DNA of 64,000 bases from the NCBI RefSeq assembly GCF_026420845.1, contig NZ_JAOWCB010000032.1:1-64000 (forward strand). The letters run 5' to 3'. Below, in pieces: positions 23,994 through 32,947 of the stretch. The notes below the pieces were generated by a model. The model worked only from the letters and a program-made list of their open reading frames with translations. It was not told the origin of the DNA and searched no databases. Within the stretch, counting starts at the first letter, position 1. Every line of letters begins with the position of its first letter. Origin of the DNA: Streptomyces sp. PR69. GTDB taxonomy: Bacteria; Actinomycetota; Actinomycetes; Streptomycetales; Streptomycetaceae. Made by a program: the position numbers and the translations under genes.

Positions 23994-25967
23994 TCAGTCC
24001 ACCTCGGCGACCGCCTGTGCGAACTGCGCCGCGTACAGCCGCGCATACGCCCCGCCGTGCGCCAACAGCTCGTCGTGCGTGCCCTGTTCGACGATCGAGC
24101 CGTGTTCCATCACCAGGATCACATCCGCGTCCCGGATGGTGGAGAGCCGGTGCGCGATCACAAAGCTGGTCCGGCCGTGGGCCAGCCGCGCCATCGCCTT
24201 CTGGATCAGCACCTCCGTACGGGTGTCGACCGAGCTGGTCGCCTCGTCGAGGACCAAGATGACCGGGTCGGACAGAAACGCCCGCGCGATGGTGATCAGC
24301 TGTTTCTCGCCGGCGCTGACCCCGGAGCCGGAGGCGCCCTCGTCGTCGATGACGGTGTCATAGCCGTCGGGCAGGGTGCGGATGAAGCGGTCCGCGTGCG
24401 CCGCCCGCGCCGCCGACTCGATCTGCTCGCGGGTGACCTCCCGGGCCGCCCCGTACGCGATGTTCTCCGCGATCGTGCCGCCGAACAGCCAGGTGTCCTG
24501 GAGCACCATCCCGATGCCCGAGCGCAGCTCCTCGCGCGGGATCTTCGCGATGTCCATCCCGTCCAGGCTGATCCGGCCGCCCGTCACCTCGTAGAACCGC
24601 AGCAGCAGATTCACCAGCGTGGTCTTGCCCGCCCCGGTCGGGCCGACGATCGCCACCGTGTGGCCCGGCTCCACGGTGAGCGACAGATCCTCGATGAGCG
24701 GCTTCTCCGGCTCGTAGCGGAAGGCCACATGCTCGAACGAGACCTGCCCGGCGGGCCGCATCCGACCGGCGGGCCTTTCGGGAACCGGCCGCGTGCTCGC
24801 CGGGAGCGCGGGCGTCGCGTCCGGCTCCTGCTCCTCCGCGTCCAGCAGCTCGAAGATCCGCTCCGCAGAGGCGACGCCCGACTGCACCAGATTCGCCATC
24901 GACGCCACCTGCGTCAGCGGCATCGAGAACTGCCGGGAGAACTGGATGAACGCCTGGACGTCCCCGATGGACAGCGCGCCCGACGCCACACGCAGCCCGC
25001 CGACGACCGCCACCAGCACATAGTTCAGATTGGACACGAAGAACATCAGCGGCTGCATGACCCCGCTGTGGAACTGCGCCTTGAACCCCGCCTCGTACAG
25101 CGCCTCGTTCTGCTCCGCGAACGCCCGCGCCGACTCGTCCTGCCGTCCGAAGACCTTCACCAGCGCATGGCCGGAGTACATCTCCTCCACATGGGCGTTG
25201 AGCCGCCCCGTGGACTTCCACTGCTGTACGAAGTGCGGCTGCGAGCGCTTGCCGACCCGGGTGGCCACCCACACCGACAGCGGCACCGTGACCAGTGCGA
25301 CCAGCGCCAGCAGCGGCGAGATCCAGAACATCATCGCCAGCACGCCCACGATCGTCAGCAGCGAATTGACCAGCTGGCCCAGCGTCTGCTGAAGGGTCTG
25401 CGAGATGTTGTCGATGTCGTTGGTCGCCCGGCTGAGCACCTCGCCGCGTCTGGCCCGGTCGAAGTAGGCGAGCGGCAGCCGGGACAGCTTCGCCTGGACC
25501 TCCTCGCGCATCCGGTACACGGTGCGGTTGATCACCAGCACCGACATGCGGGTGGCCAGCAGCATCAGCAGCCCGGCGGCCGCGTACACCGCCAGCGCCG
25601 CCAGCAGCACATCGCGTACGGCGGTGAAGTCGATGCCGTGCCCCGGCACGAAGTCCACCGCCGTCAGCATGTCCGCGACGCCGCCGTCGCCGCGCTCGCG
25701 CAGCTCCTCGATCGCCCCGGCCTTGCTGCCGCCCTCGTCCATGGACCGGCCGACGACGCCCGCGAAGACCAGATCCGTGGCCCGGCCCAGGATGACCGGG
25801 CCGACCGCCGAGAACGCCACGCTGAGCAGCCCCGCCGCCAGCATCGTCCACAGCGCGGCCCGCTGCGGGGCCAGCGCCCGCAGCAGCCGCCTGGCCGACC
25901 CCTTGAAGTCCAGGGACCGGTCGGCGGGAGAGCCGCCCGCCATCATCCGTCCGCCCGGCCCGCTCAT
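23994..25967 (-). CDS. ABC exporter half-transporter, second of a pair
   Basis: 657 residues: six membrane helices (about residues 30-330), then a nucleotide-binding domain with Walker A GPTGAGKTT, Q-loop VLQDTWLF, signature VSAGEKQLITIARAF (SAGEK instead of SGGQ) and Walker B ILVLDEATSSVD. An exporter of the MsbA/LmrA type. The ATG overlaps the upstream gene's stop (ATGA), so the two half-transporters are coupled and most likely form a heterodimer. Substrate unknown. A non-canonical signature in one partner is usual for such pairs with one weak ATPase site. Confidence 0.92.
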   Translation of the reverse strand: MSGPGGRMMAGGSPADRSLDFKGSARRLLRALAPQRAALWTMLAAGLLSVAFSAVGPVILGRATDLVFAGVVGRSMDEGGSKAGAIEELRERGDGGVADMLTAVDFVPGHGIDFTAVRDVLLAALAVYAAAGLLMLLATRMSVLVINRTVYRMREEVQAKLSRLPLAYFDRARRGEVLSRATNDIDNISQTLQQTLGQLVNSLLTIVGVLAMMFWISPLLALVALVTVPLSVWVATRVGKRSQPHFVQQWKSTGRLNAHVEEMYSGHALVKVFGRQDESARAFAEQNEALYEAGFKAQFHSGVMQPLMFFVSNLNYVLVAVVGGLRVASGALSIGDVQAFIQFSRQFSMPLTQVASMANLVQSGVASAERIFELLDAEEQEPDATPALPASTRPVPERPAGRMRPAGQVSFEHVAFRYEPEKPLIEDLSLTVEPGHTVAIVGPTGAGKTTLVNLLLRFYEVTGGRISLDGMDIAKIPREELRSGIGMVLQDTWLFGGTIAENIAYGAAREVTREQIESAARAAHADRFIRTLPDGYDTVIDDEGASGSGVSAGEKQLITIARAFLSDPVILVLDEATSSVDTRTEVLIQKAMARLAHGRTSFVIAHRLSTIRDADVILVMEHGSIVEQGTHDELLAHGGAYARLYAAQFAQAVAEVD

Positions 25968-27706
25968 GCGGCCTCCGCCTCCGTCAGCTGGGAGAGCACG
26001 ATCTCCCGGTAGGTGTCACTGCCGCGTTCCGGGTCCATCAGCTCCTCATGTGTGCCGGTCCCCACGACCCGTCCTTCGTCGAGCACCACGATCCGGTCGG
26101 CGTCGCGGATGGTGGACACCCGCTGGGCGACGATCACCACGGCCGCGTTCGCCGTCTCGGCTGCCAGGGCCCGGCGCAGCGCGGCGTCCGTCGCGTAGTC
26201 CAGCGCGGAGAACGAGTCGTCGAAGAGATAGATCTCCGGCCGCTGCACCAGGGTCCTGGCGATCGCCAGCCGCTGCCGCTGTCCGCCGGAGAGATTGACG
26301 CCGCCCTGGGCCACGGGCGCGTCCAGTCCGCCGTCGAGGGCCGCGACAAAGTCCCGCGCCTGTGCCGCCTCCAGGGCCCGCCACAGCTCCTCGTCGCTCG
26401 CGCCGGGCCGTCCGTACCGCAGATTGGACGCGACGGTCCCGGAGAACAGATACGGCTTCTGCGGCACCAGACCCACGGTCCGCGCCATCAGCTCCGGGTC
26501 CAGGTCGCGTACGTCCACTCCGCCGACCAGCACCTGCCCGCCGGTCGCGTCGAACAGCCGTGGCACCAGGCCCAGCAGCGTCGACTTGCCGCTGCCCGTC
26601 GAACCGATGATCGCGGTCGTCTCGCCGGGGCGGGCCAGCAGACCGACGCCGCGCAGCACCGGCTCCTCCGCGCCGGGGTAGCGGAAGCCGACGTCCCGCA
26701 GCTCCAGCCGGCCGTGGCCGAGCAGCCGCCGCACGGGCGCGGCGGGCGGCACGACGCTCGACTCCGTCGACAGCACCTGCTCGATGCGCTCCGCGCAGAC
26801 CTCGGCGCGCGGCACCATCATGAACATGAAGGTGGCCATCATCACGGCCATCACGATCTGCATCAGATAGGCGAGAAACGCGGTCAGCGAACCGATCTGC
26901 ATCGCCCCCGCGTCGATCCGGTGCGCACCGAACCAGACGACGGCGACCGACGAGACGTTGACCACCGTCATCACGGTCGGGAACATCAGCGCCATCAGCC
27001 GGCCGGCGGACATGGAGACACCGGTCAGCTCGGCATTGGCCGTGCGGAATCGTTCCTTCTCGTAGCCGTCGCGGACGAAGGCGCGGATGACGCGGATGCC
27101 GGTGATCTGCTCCCGCAGCACCCGGTTCACGGAGTCGAGCCGCTCCTGCATCGTGCGGAACAGCGGACGCATCCGCCGCACGATCAGCGACACCGCGACG
27201 CCGAGCACCGGAACCACCGCGAGCAGCACCGCCGACAGCGGCACATCCTGGCCGAGCGCCATCACGATGCCGCCCACGCACATGATCGGGGCGGAGACCA
27301 TCAGCGTGAACGCCATCAGGACCAGCATCTGCACCTGCTGGACGTCATTGGTGGTACGGGTGATCAGCGACGGCGCGCCGAACTGCCCCACCTCGCGGGC
27401 GGAGAAGCTCTGCACCCGGTCGAAGACATCGGCCCGCACATCCCGGCCGACGGCGGCCGCGGTACGCGCCCCGAAGAACACCGCCCCCACATTGCAGGCG
27501 ACCTGCACCACGCTCACGGCGGTCATCAGCGCGCCGACCCTCAGCACATGGCCCGTGTCCCCGCGCACGACACCGTTGTCGATGATGTCGGCGTTCAGGG
27601 TGGGCAGATAGAGGGTGGCGCTGGTCTGCAGTAACTGCAGCACTGCCAGCAGGGCGATGGGCTTGCGGTGCGGACGCAGGTACGTCCGCAGGATTCGTAT
27701 CAGCAC
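25964..27706 (-). CDS. ABC exporter half-transporter, first of a pair
   Basis: 580 residues: six-helix membrane domain beginning LIRILRTYLRPHRKPIALLA and a C-terminal ATPase with Walker A GSTGSGKST, signature LSGGQRQRLAIAR and Walker B YLFDDSFSALD (Asp-Asp instead of Asp-Glu, so the catalytic glutamate is replaced). The partner has the usual DE. So each subunit carries one degenerate element, in keeping with an asymmetric heterodimeric exporter. GTG start at 27706. Confidence 0.9.
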   Translation of the reverse strand: MLIRILRTYLRPHRKPIALLAVLQLLQTSATLYLPTLNADIIDNGVVRGDTGHVLRVGALMTAVSVVQVACNVGAVFFGARTAAAVGRDVRADVFDRVQSFSAREVGQFGAPSLITRTTNDVQQVQMLVLMAFTLMVSAPIMCVGGIVMALGQDVPLSAVLLAVVPVLGVAVSLIVRRMRPLFRTMQERLDSVNRVLREQITGIRVIRAFVRDGYEKERFRTANAELTGVSMSAGRLMALMFPTVMTVVNVSSVAVVWFGAHRIDAGAMQIGSLTAFLAYLMQIVMAVMMATFMFMMVPRAEVCAERIEQVLSTESSVVPPAAPVRRLLGHGRLELRDVGFRYPGAEEPVLRGVGLLARPGETTAIIGSTGSGKSTLLGLVPRLFDATGGQVLVGGVDVRDLDPELMARTVGLVPQKPYLFSGTVASNLRYGRPGASDEELWRALEAAQARDFVAALDGGLDAPVAQGGVNLSGGQRQRLAIARTLVQRPEIYLFDDSFSALDYATDAALRRALAAETANAAVVIVAQRVSTIRDADRIVVLDEGRVVGTGTHEELMDPERGSDTYREIVLSQLTEAEAA

Positions 27707-27839
27707 ACGCGGTCTCTCGGGCTCGGCATCCGCACGGCACACACACGGCACACACAGGGCACACGCACGGCACGGTCAGGGGCAGCCCGACCATCTTCCG
27801 CCAGAACGCTCGCGAACCGGCAAGGGTTTACCCGACCGG

Positions 27840-28007
27840 GCGTCCGCCGAAATGAGCCCCGCCTGGGGGCACCTCCGTTGGGGTACCCCTGGGGGCACCT
27901 CCTGGGGGTACCCCCGGACGGAGTCTGGGGGAGGTAGCTGGGGGAGGAGTCTGGGGGAGGCAGCTGGGGGAGCCTGAGGAGCGGGGGCCGGGGCGGAGCC
28001 CCCGGAA
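27840..28007. repeat. Dispersed repeat cluster before the ABC operon
   Basis: Within the ~300-base gap between the FGGY kinase end and the ABC start. Repeats of GGGGGCACCTC and CTGGGGGAGG(C/T)AGCTGGGGGAG occur three or more times, ending in GGGGCGGAGCCCCCGG. The same modules recur at 32.3 kb. Multiple hairpins can form; they may end the FGGY or ABC messages. Confidence 0.8.
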
Positions 28008-29453
28008 TCAAGCCCCCGCGGGGAACGCGCCCGGATGGATCTGATCCCGCGTCGCCCCGTACTGCTGCCGCACCGCCTGTCCCACCGCCAGCTCCTCACC
28101 CGGTTCGAAGACCTGCGCCGCGGCCCCCTGCCAGGCGGGCGGAGACTGCGGGGTCAGCGCGCCCTGTGAGACACCCAGCGCCCAGGCGGCCTGCCGGGCC
28201 GCGCCGAGCGCCGCGTAGTCGGCGGGCTGCGGCACCACGACCTGGGCGCCGAAGATCGCGGGGGCGGCGGCCTGGACGGCCGGCAGCTCGGCGGCCGCGC
28301 CCAGCAGGAACACCCGGCGCACCTCCACTCCGCGCCCGCGCAGCACGTCCATGGCGTCGGCGAGCGAGCAGAGCATGCCCTCGACGGCGGCCCGCGCCAG
28401 ATGCTCTGGCTTCATCGACTCACGGCGCAGTCCGCTGAGGGTGCCCGCGGTGTGCGGCAGCTGCGGGGTCTTCTCGCCCTCCAGATACGGCAGCAGCACC
28501 AGGCCGGACGCGCCGGGGGTCGACTTGAGCGCCAGGGCGGACAGTTCCTCCAGGCCGTCGAGGCCAAGCAGTTCGGCGGTGCCGCGGAGTGCGCGTACGG
28601 CGTTGAGGGTGTGCACGACCGGCAGATGCATCCCGGTCGCGTCCGCCAGCGAGGTGATCATTCCGCTGGGGTCGGCGAGGGCCTCATGGTGCACGGCGGT
28701 CACGGAGCCGGACGCGCCGAGCGAGACCACGGCGTCGCCGGCGCCGACGCCGAGGCCGAACGCGGCCGCCATCGTCTCGCCGGTGCCCGCGGAGATCAGC
28801 AGCCCCTCGGGGGTCATGCCGGCGGCTTCGGCGGGGCCGAGCACCTCGGGCAGCGCGCAGGGGTGGCCGATGGCCAGCTCCACCAGGTCGGGCCGGTAGG
28901 CCCCGGTCGCCGCCGACCAGTAGCCGGTGCCGGACGCGCCGCCGCGGTCGGTGGTGCGGCGGGCGGGCCGGCCCAGCAGCTGCCACACCAGCCAGTCGTG
29001 CGGCTGCAGCAGCGCGGCGGTGCGCTGCGCCGCCTCGGGCTCGGTGCGCGCCAGCCAGCGCAGCTTCGCCACGGGCTGGGCGGCCTGCGGCACGGAGCCG
29101 ACGGCCTCGGCCCACGCCTGCCGCCCGCCGAGGCCGTCGACGAGATCGGCGGCCGCGGCCTGGGCGCGTTTGTCATTGCCGAGCAGGGCCGGGCGCACCA
29201 GGGCGCCAGCGGAGTCCAGCGGCACCAGGCCATGGGCCTGCGCGCAGACGCCGATCGCCTCCACGCCTTCGAGGAGCCCGCCCGAGGCCGCCTCGCCGAG
29301 CGAGAGCAGCCAGGCCTGCGGATCGACCTCGACGGCCTTGGCCTCTACGGGGTGCGGTGCGTACCCCTGGCGCAGCACGGCGCCCGTGTCCGCATCGCAG
29401 ACCACGATGCGTGTGAACCCAGACGAACTGTCCAACCCGGCGACTATCCCCAT
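28008..29453 (-). CDS. FGGY-family carbohydrate kinase (xylulokinase-like)
   Basis: 481 residues. N-terminal phosphate-binding motif GIVAGLDSSSGFTRIVV, the ALLGNDKRAQ and GGASGTGYWS segments, then GTGETMAAAFG and SLGASGSVTAV around the ATP site, and the C-terminal FLLGAAAELPAVQAAAPAIFG. The pattern is closest to xylulokinases but the adjacent isomerase gene (xylA) is absent, so the sugar is not certain. ATG start at 29453. Monocistronic. Confidence 0.82.
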   Translation of the reverse strand: MGIVAGLDSSSGFTRIVVCDADTGAVLRQGYAPHPVEAKAVEVDPQAWLLSLGEAASGGLLEGVEAIGVCAQAHGLVPLDSAGALVRPALLGNDKRAQAAAADLVDGLGGRQAWAEAVGSVPQAAQPVAKLRWLARTEPEAAQRTAALLQPHDWLVWQLLGRPARRTTDRGGASGTGYWSAATGAYRPDLVELAIGHPCALPEVLGPAEAAGMTPEGLLISAGTGETMAAAFGLGVGAGDAVVSLGASGSVTAVHHEALADPSGMITSLADATGMHLPVVHTLNAVRALRGTAELLGLDGLEELSALALKSTPGASGLVLLPYLEGEKTPQLPHTAGTLSGLRRESMKPEHLARAAVEGMLCSLADAMDVLRGRGVEVRRVFLLGAAAELPAVQAAAPAIFGAQVVVPQPADYAALGAARQAAWALGVSQGALTPQSPPAWQGAAAQVFEPGEELAVGQAVRQQYGATRDQIHPGAFPAGA

Positions 29454-29489
29454 GTCCGGAGATTCTGCCGCACGCGCGGGGCTGTCATG

Positions 29490-29792
29490 TCATGTGTTGC
29501 TGGTGCCCCAGTCGTCCTCGGCCTCCGCCTGCCCGCGCTCCCGCAGCGACCGCACCCGATCGGCCACGGTGGCCGGGACCCGGTCGCCCACCTTGTCGCT
29601 GACGACGTGGAAGGCCCGGCCTGCTGCCTCGCGGCCGCCCTGCGCGGCGGACTCGGCGGCATTGCGGACGGCCGGGTTCTGGCTGAAGTCGCGTACGGAC
29701 TTCTTCATCTTCTCGTACTGCTCGCGCCCGGCGCGCGTGCCCAGCACATAGCCCAGGGCCAGTCCGGCCAGGAACGTGAGCTTGTACCGCAT
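29490..29792 (-). CDS. YtxH-domain membrane-associated protein
   Basis: 100 residues. Starts RYKLTFLAGLALGYVLGTRA, the YtxH single membrane segment followed by GREQYEKMKKSVRDF, and then a long amphipathic helix with Ala/Gly spacing. YtxH proteins are general-stress or envelope-related in other bacteria with no fixed function. ATG at 29792 chosen since the hydrophobic segment must start close to the N-terminus. Confidence 0.8.
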   Translation of the reverse strand: MRYKLTFLAGLALGYVLGTRAGREQYEKMKKSVRDFSQNPAVRNAAESAAQGGREAAGRAFHVVSDKVGDRVPATVADRVRSLRERGQAEAEDDWGTSNT

Positions 29793-30012
29793 GGCTGCCA
29801 CCCTTCCCTTGCGTCGGCGCCCTGCCTCGGCTGCCCGGCGTCGTGTCGTGCCCACGGGCTGCCGCGTACCCGGCGGCCGCGGAGATCATCCACGGGCGCC
29901 CGCGGCATACCGATTGGCGGAGCACCCCCCTGCTTGCGCTAATGTATGTGTCGCAGCGAGCGCACGCCCTCCGGGACGCCCCCGGTAGGTACGTTCGGTG
30001 CACACGCAGCAG

Positions 30013-30085
30013 TCCCCTGTAGCTCAATTGGCAGAGCAGCCGGCTGTTAACCGGCAGGTTACTGGTTCGAGTCCAGTCGGGGGAG
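30013..30085 (+). tRNA. tRNA-Asn (anticodon GTT)
   Basis: 73 bases with full cloverleaf: acceptor TCCCCTG pairing with CGGGGGA, D-arm AGCTCAATTGGCAGAGC, anticodon arm CCGGCTGTTAACCGG giving GTT, and T-arm ACTGGTTCGAGTCCAGT. No encoded CCA. First of two tandem copies. Confidence 0.97.
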
Positions 30086-30090
30086 CGCGA

Positions 30091-30163
30091 TCCCCTGTAG
30101 CTCAATTGGCAGAGCATTCGGCTGTTAACCGGAGGGTTGCTGGTTCGAGTCCAGCCGGGGGAG
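30091..30163 (+). tRNA. tRNA-Asn (anticodon GTT), second copy
   Basis: Five bases after the first copy and identical in the acceptor 5' strand and D-arm; it differs at a few positions in the anticodon stem, variable loop and T-stem (GCTGGTTCGAGTCCAGC). Same GTT anticodon. Co-transcribed with the first copy. Confidence 0.97.
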
Positions 30164-30175
30164 CGGACACGGAAG

Positions 30176-30197
30176 AGGACCCGCGAGGGTCCTTTTT
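30176..30197 (+). terminator. Intrinsic terminator of the tRNA-Asn pair
   Basis: Stem AGGACCC/GGGTCCT with a GCGA loop followed by five T's. A textbook intrinsic terminator, 13 bases after the second tRNA. Confidence 0.9.
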
Positions 30198-30342
30198 CTA
30201 TGTGATTTCCCTGCGCCGGGGAACCGGTCGGCCCGCTTCGGGGTCCTCATGGTTGAGCATGGCCGACCAGTCGAGGCAGGAGATCGTATGAGCGGCTATG
30301 CTGCGGCAGACGGCGCGCACAAATGTGCGCGACACGCCGTTG

Positions 30343-30416
30343 GGGGCGGTAGCTCAGCCGGTTAGAGCAGCGGACTCATAATCCGTCGGCCGTGGGTTCG
30401 AGTCCCACCCGCCCCA
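30343..30416 (+). tRNA. tRNA with CAT anticodon (elongator Met or Ile2)
   Basis: 74 bases: acceptor GGGGCGG with CCGCCCC and discriminator A, D-arm AGCTCAGCCGGTTAGAGC, anticodon arm CGGACTCATAATCCG, T-arm GTGGGTTCGAGTCCCAC. It is not an initiator: G1-C72 pairs, and the anticodon stem lacks three G-C pairs. Whether it is Met or lysidine-modified Ile2 cannot be settled by eye. A small hairpin (CGCGCAC-AAAT-GTGCGCG, 30314-30331) precedes it. Confidence 0.93.
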
Positions 30417-30463
30417 CTCCGCAGTATCTCTGCAGGAACGTTTCGGTTGTCCGGGACGAGCAT

Positions 30464-30509
30464 GCCCCCGGCATGGCGCACCTCACGCGCGACACGCTGG
30501 GGGCTTTTT
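30464..30509 (+). terminator. Terminator of the CAT tRNA
   Basis: GCCCCC (30464-30469) pairs with GGGGGC (30499-30504), directly followed by five T's. The loop of about 29 bases is long but the stem plus T-run is clear. Confidence 0.75.
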
Positions 30510-30607
30510 GCCGTCTTCACCCGCATGGATCAGCCAGGGCCGCGGCGGCCGGCCGGGGTGGCTAGCGTGACAATCCGGACCATTCGTCGAGCAGGGAGCC
30601 TTGAGTC

Positions 30608-31402
30608 ATGGCCGCACAACCTGAGGGAACGCCGGTCTGGGCCGATGCCATGTTCGCCGACGTCGAAGGGGCCAAGAGCTTCTACGGCGCCGTGCTGGGC
30701 TGGACGTTCGGAGAAGCTGCGTCGGAGTACGGGAACTACACGCAGGCGTACAAGGACGGGAAGGCCGTCGCCGCCGTCGTGCCGCCCATGCCGGGCGCCG
30801 AGGGGCAGTCCGCCTGGTGCCTCTACCTCGCCTCGCCGGACGTCAAGGCGACGGCCGACAAGATCCGCGGCAATGGCGGCGAACTGCTCATGGAGCCCAT
30901 GCAGGTCGGCGACTTCGGATCGATGCTGCTGGCCCGCGACCCCAGCGGCGTGGTGTTCGGCGTATGGCAGGCGGGCGCGCACCAGGGCTTCGAGGCCTCC
31001 GGGGAGCCGGGCACCTACAACTGGGCCGAGGTCTTCACCCGCGAGCCGGAGAAGTCGGACGCCTTCTTCCCCGCCGTCTTCGGCTACACCAGCCAGCGCA
31101 TGGAGGACGACAAGATCGACTTCAAGGTCTACAACCTCGGCGACACCACCGTGCTCGGCCGGATGAAGATGGACGAGGACTTCCCGCCCGAGGTGCCGCC
31201 CTACGTCAATGTGTACTTCGGCGTCGAGGACTGCGACACGGCGGTGCAGAAGGCCGTCGATCGCGGCGGGGTGCTGCGCTTTGGCCCGATGAGCACGCCG
31301 TTCGGGCGCTTCGCGGCGCTGAGCGATCCGCAGGGCGCGTCGTTCTCGGTCATCGACGCGTCGACGACCGAAGGCGACATGCCCAAGATGTCCCCTGCCT
31401 AG
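30608..31402 (+). CDS. Two-domain VOC family protein
   Basis: 264 residues, two tandem glyoxalase-like domains. First: PVWADAMFADVEGAKSFYGA then VLGWTFGE, ending RDPSGVVFGVW. Second: GTYNWAEVFTREPEKSDAFF, ending SDPQGASFSVID. Streptomyces carries several such CFP30-like two-domain proteins; the ligand is unknown. A paralogue with the same layout lies at 38317-39129 on the other strand. ATG start at 30608. Confidence 0.85.
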   Translation: MAAQPEGTPVWADAMFADVEGAKSFYGAVLGWTFGEAASEYGNYTQAYKDGKAVAAVVPPMPGAEGQSAWCLYLASPDVKATADKIRGNGGELLMEPMQVGDFGSMLLARDPSGVVFGVWQAGAHQGFEASGEPGTYNWAEVFTREPEKSDAFFPAVFGYTSQRMEDDKIDFKVYNLGDTTVLGRMKMDEDFPPEVPPYVNVYFGVEDCDTAVQKAVDRGGVLRFGPMSTPFGRFAALSDPQGASFSVIDASTTEGDMPKMSPA

Positions 31403-31496
31403 GGGCGGTGTCAGCGGCGGTCTCTCAGCGCCTCGGAGCGCTGACGGATGCCGGTCCTGTCAGGCTGCGGCAGGACGGAGAGGGAGGAATGAGCCC

Positions 31497-31961
31497 ATGA
31501 GCTCCGAGGCGATGAGTCAGGACACCGTGACCGTCGAGCGGCGTATCGCCGCCCGCCCCGACACCGTGTTCTCCTTCTTCACCGACCGCGAACGCTGGCT
31601 CTCCTGGATGGGTGTGGACGGCGACTTCATCTTTGAGTCCGGAGGCCCGTACCACACCAATGTCACCGGAGCGGACCATGCCTCCGGGCGTCTGCTGGAG
31701 ATCGACCCGCCCAGGCGTCTCGTCTTCAGCTGGGGCTGGACCGGGGAGGGCGCGCCCGTGCCGCCCGGCTCCAGCATCGTGGAGATCACCCTTGAGCCGG
31801 ACGGCGAGGCGTCCCGGCTGACCCTGGTGCACAGCGGCCTGCCCTCCGCGGAGGCGTGCGCGGCGCATGAGGAGGGGTGGGAGCACTACCTTGACCGGCT
31901 TGCGGTGCGGGCGCAGGGGGGTGATCCGGGGCCTGACGAGTGGGTCCGGGCGTCGGTGTAG
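31497..31961 (+). CDS. SRPBCC/AHSA1-like domain protein
   Basis: 154 residues. START-like fold pattern: VTVERRIAARPDTVFSFFTD, then GRLLEIDPPRRLVFSWGW, SIVEITLEPDGEASRLTLVH and the C-terminal helix HEEGWEHYLDRLA. Members bind hydrophobic ligands or act as polyketide aromatases/toxin-antitoxin-like partners; no specific role can be assigned. Start giving MSSEAMSQDT; a second Met five residues on is an alternative. GAGGGAGGAA precedes it. Confidence 0.85.
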   Translation: MSSEAMSQDTVTVERRIAARPDTVFSFFTDRERWLSWMGVDGDFIFESGGPYHTNVTGADHASGRLLEIDPPRRLVFSWGWTGEGAPVPPGSSIVEITLEPDGEASRLTLVHSGLPSAEACAAHEEGWEHYLDRLAVRAQGGDPGPDEWVRASV

Positions 31962-31979
31962 GGCGTACGCGGGGGGCTT

Positions 31980-32455
31980 TCCTCCACCCCGCCCCTTCCC
32001 GTAACTGGGGGCTCCGCCCCCAGACCCCCTCCGGGGGGAGAGGCTGCGGGGCTGCCGCCCCGCGCCCCTTCGCGGGCGGCAGCTTCGCGCCGCCGCCCCT
32101 GTACGGCCTGAACGCCGTGTCCTCAATCTCCCCCAGACGGGGTCTGGGGGTACCCCAGGAGGTGCCCCAACGGGCTCAATTGAGCCCGTCCGGCGTTTGA
32201 GGACACCGCCGGCCGCACGTTCCGGCCTCGTCGGCGCTGGGGGCTCGGGGCTGGAAGTTCACCCCCGTGAGCGCTTGAAGTGCGGAGGCGTTCCAGCGTC
32301 GCGGGTGCTTGAGGCGCGGGGGCCGGAAACTCAGCCCCGTGGGGGGCACCTCTGGGGGTACCCCTGGGGGCACCTCCCAGTGGTAGCTGGAGGAGGTGGC
32401 TGGGGGAGTTTGAGGCGCGGGGGTCCGGGGGCGGAGCCCCTGGGTAGGGGTCGCG
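31980..32455. repeat. Large cluster of dispersed intergenic repeats
   Basis: The 590-base gap between the SRPBCC gene and the molybdate operon has no supported gene. It is built of repeat modules: GGGGGCTCCGCCCCCAGACC (32005-32025), CCGTCCGGCGTTTGAGGACA (32188-32208), a GGGGGGCACCTC / CTGGGGGCACCTCC array near 32340-32380, and GGGTCCGGGGGCGGAGCCCC near 32425-32443. Several palindromes could form stems and end transcripts. Confidence 0.85.
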
Positions 32456-32551
32456 GTGGGTTTGGAGCTTCGCCCAGGCGGCCTGGCATTTGCCATGAAG
32501 ATTGGGGACTCTCCTTGCAGATGCCGGAATCACCAGCCTACGGTGGCGCAT

Positions 32552-32947
32552 ATGCAGTCCTACACCATTGGACAGGCCGCACGGCTGCTCGGCGTCAGCC
32601 CCGACACCGCGCGGCGCTGGGCCGACGCCGGTCGGGTCGCGACGCACCGCGACGAGAGCGGGCGGCGGCTGATCGACGGCCGGGATCTGGCCGCTTTCTC
32701 CGTCGAGGTCGCGCAGGGCGGCGACGGCGAGGACGGCGAGCCGTACACCTCCGCCCGCAACGCGTTTCCGGGGATCGTCACCGCGGTCAAGCTCGGGGAC
32801 GTCGCCGCGCAGGTCGAGATCCAGGCCGGGCCGCACCGGCTCGTCTCGCTGCTCACCAGGGAGGCCGTCGAGGAGCTGGGCCTTGAGGTCGGGATGCGGG
32901 CCACCGGCCGGGTGAAGTCGACCAGCGTCCATATCGACACCCCATGA
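32552..32947 (+). CDS. Molybdate-responsive HTH/TOBE protein (molbindin-like)
   Basis: 131 residues. N-terminal excisionase/MerR-like helix-turn-helix (YTIGQAARLLGVSPDTARRW) fused to a TOBE (mop) domain (SARNAFPGIVTAVKLGDVA ... VGMRATGRVKSTSVHI). The TOBE part binds molybdate or tungstate. First gene of the molybdate operon; its last codons overlap the modA start (ATGA). Likely a molybdate sensor that regulates the operon, analogous to ModE but with a different DNA-binding head. Confidence 0.85.
   Translation: MQSYTIGQAARLLGVSPDTARRWADAGRVATHRDESGRRLIDGRDLAAFSVEVAQGGDGEDGEPYTSARNAFPGIVTAVKLGDVAAQVEIQAGPHRLVSLLTREAVEELGLEVGMRATGRVKSTSVHIDTP

Noticed and set aside
23034..26012. 992-codon open frame on the plus strand
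   Set aside because: Antisense shadow of the ABC transporter gene and pseudogene; Arg/Asp/His-rich composition, no domain.
30013..30163. Tandem tRNA-Asn as an integration site
   Set aside because: No integrase or partial tRNA 3'-end duplicate was seen in the flanks; the copies look like ordinary gene duplication.
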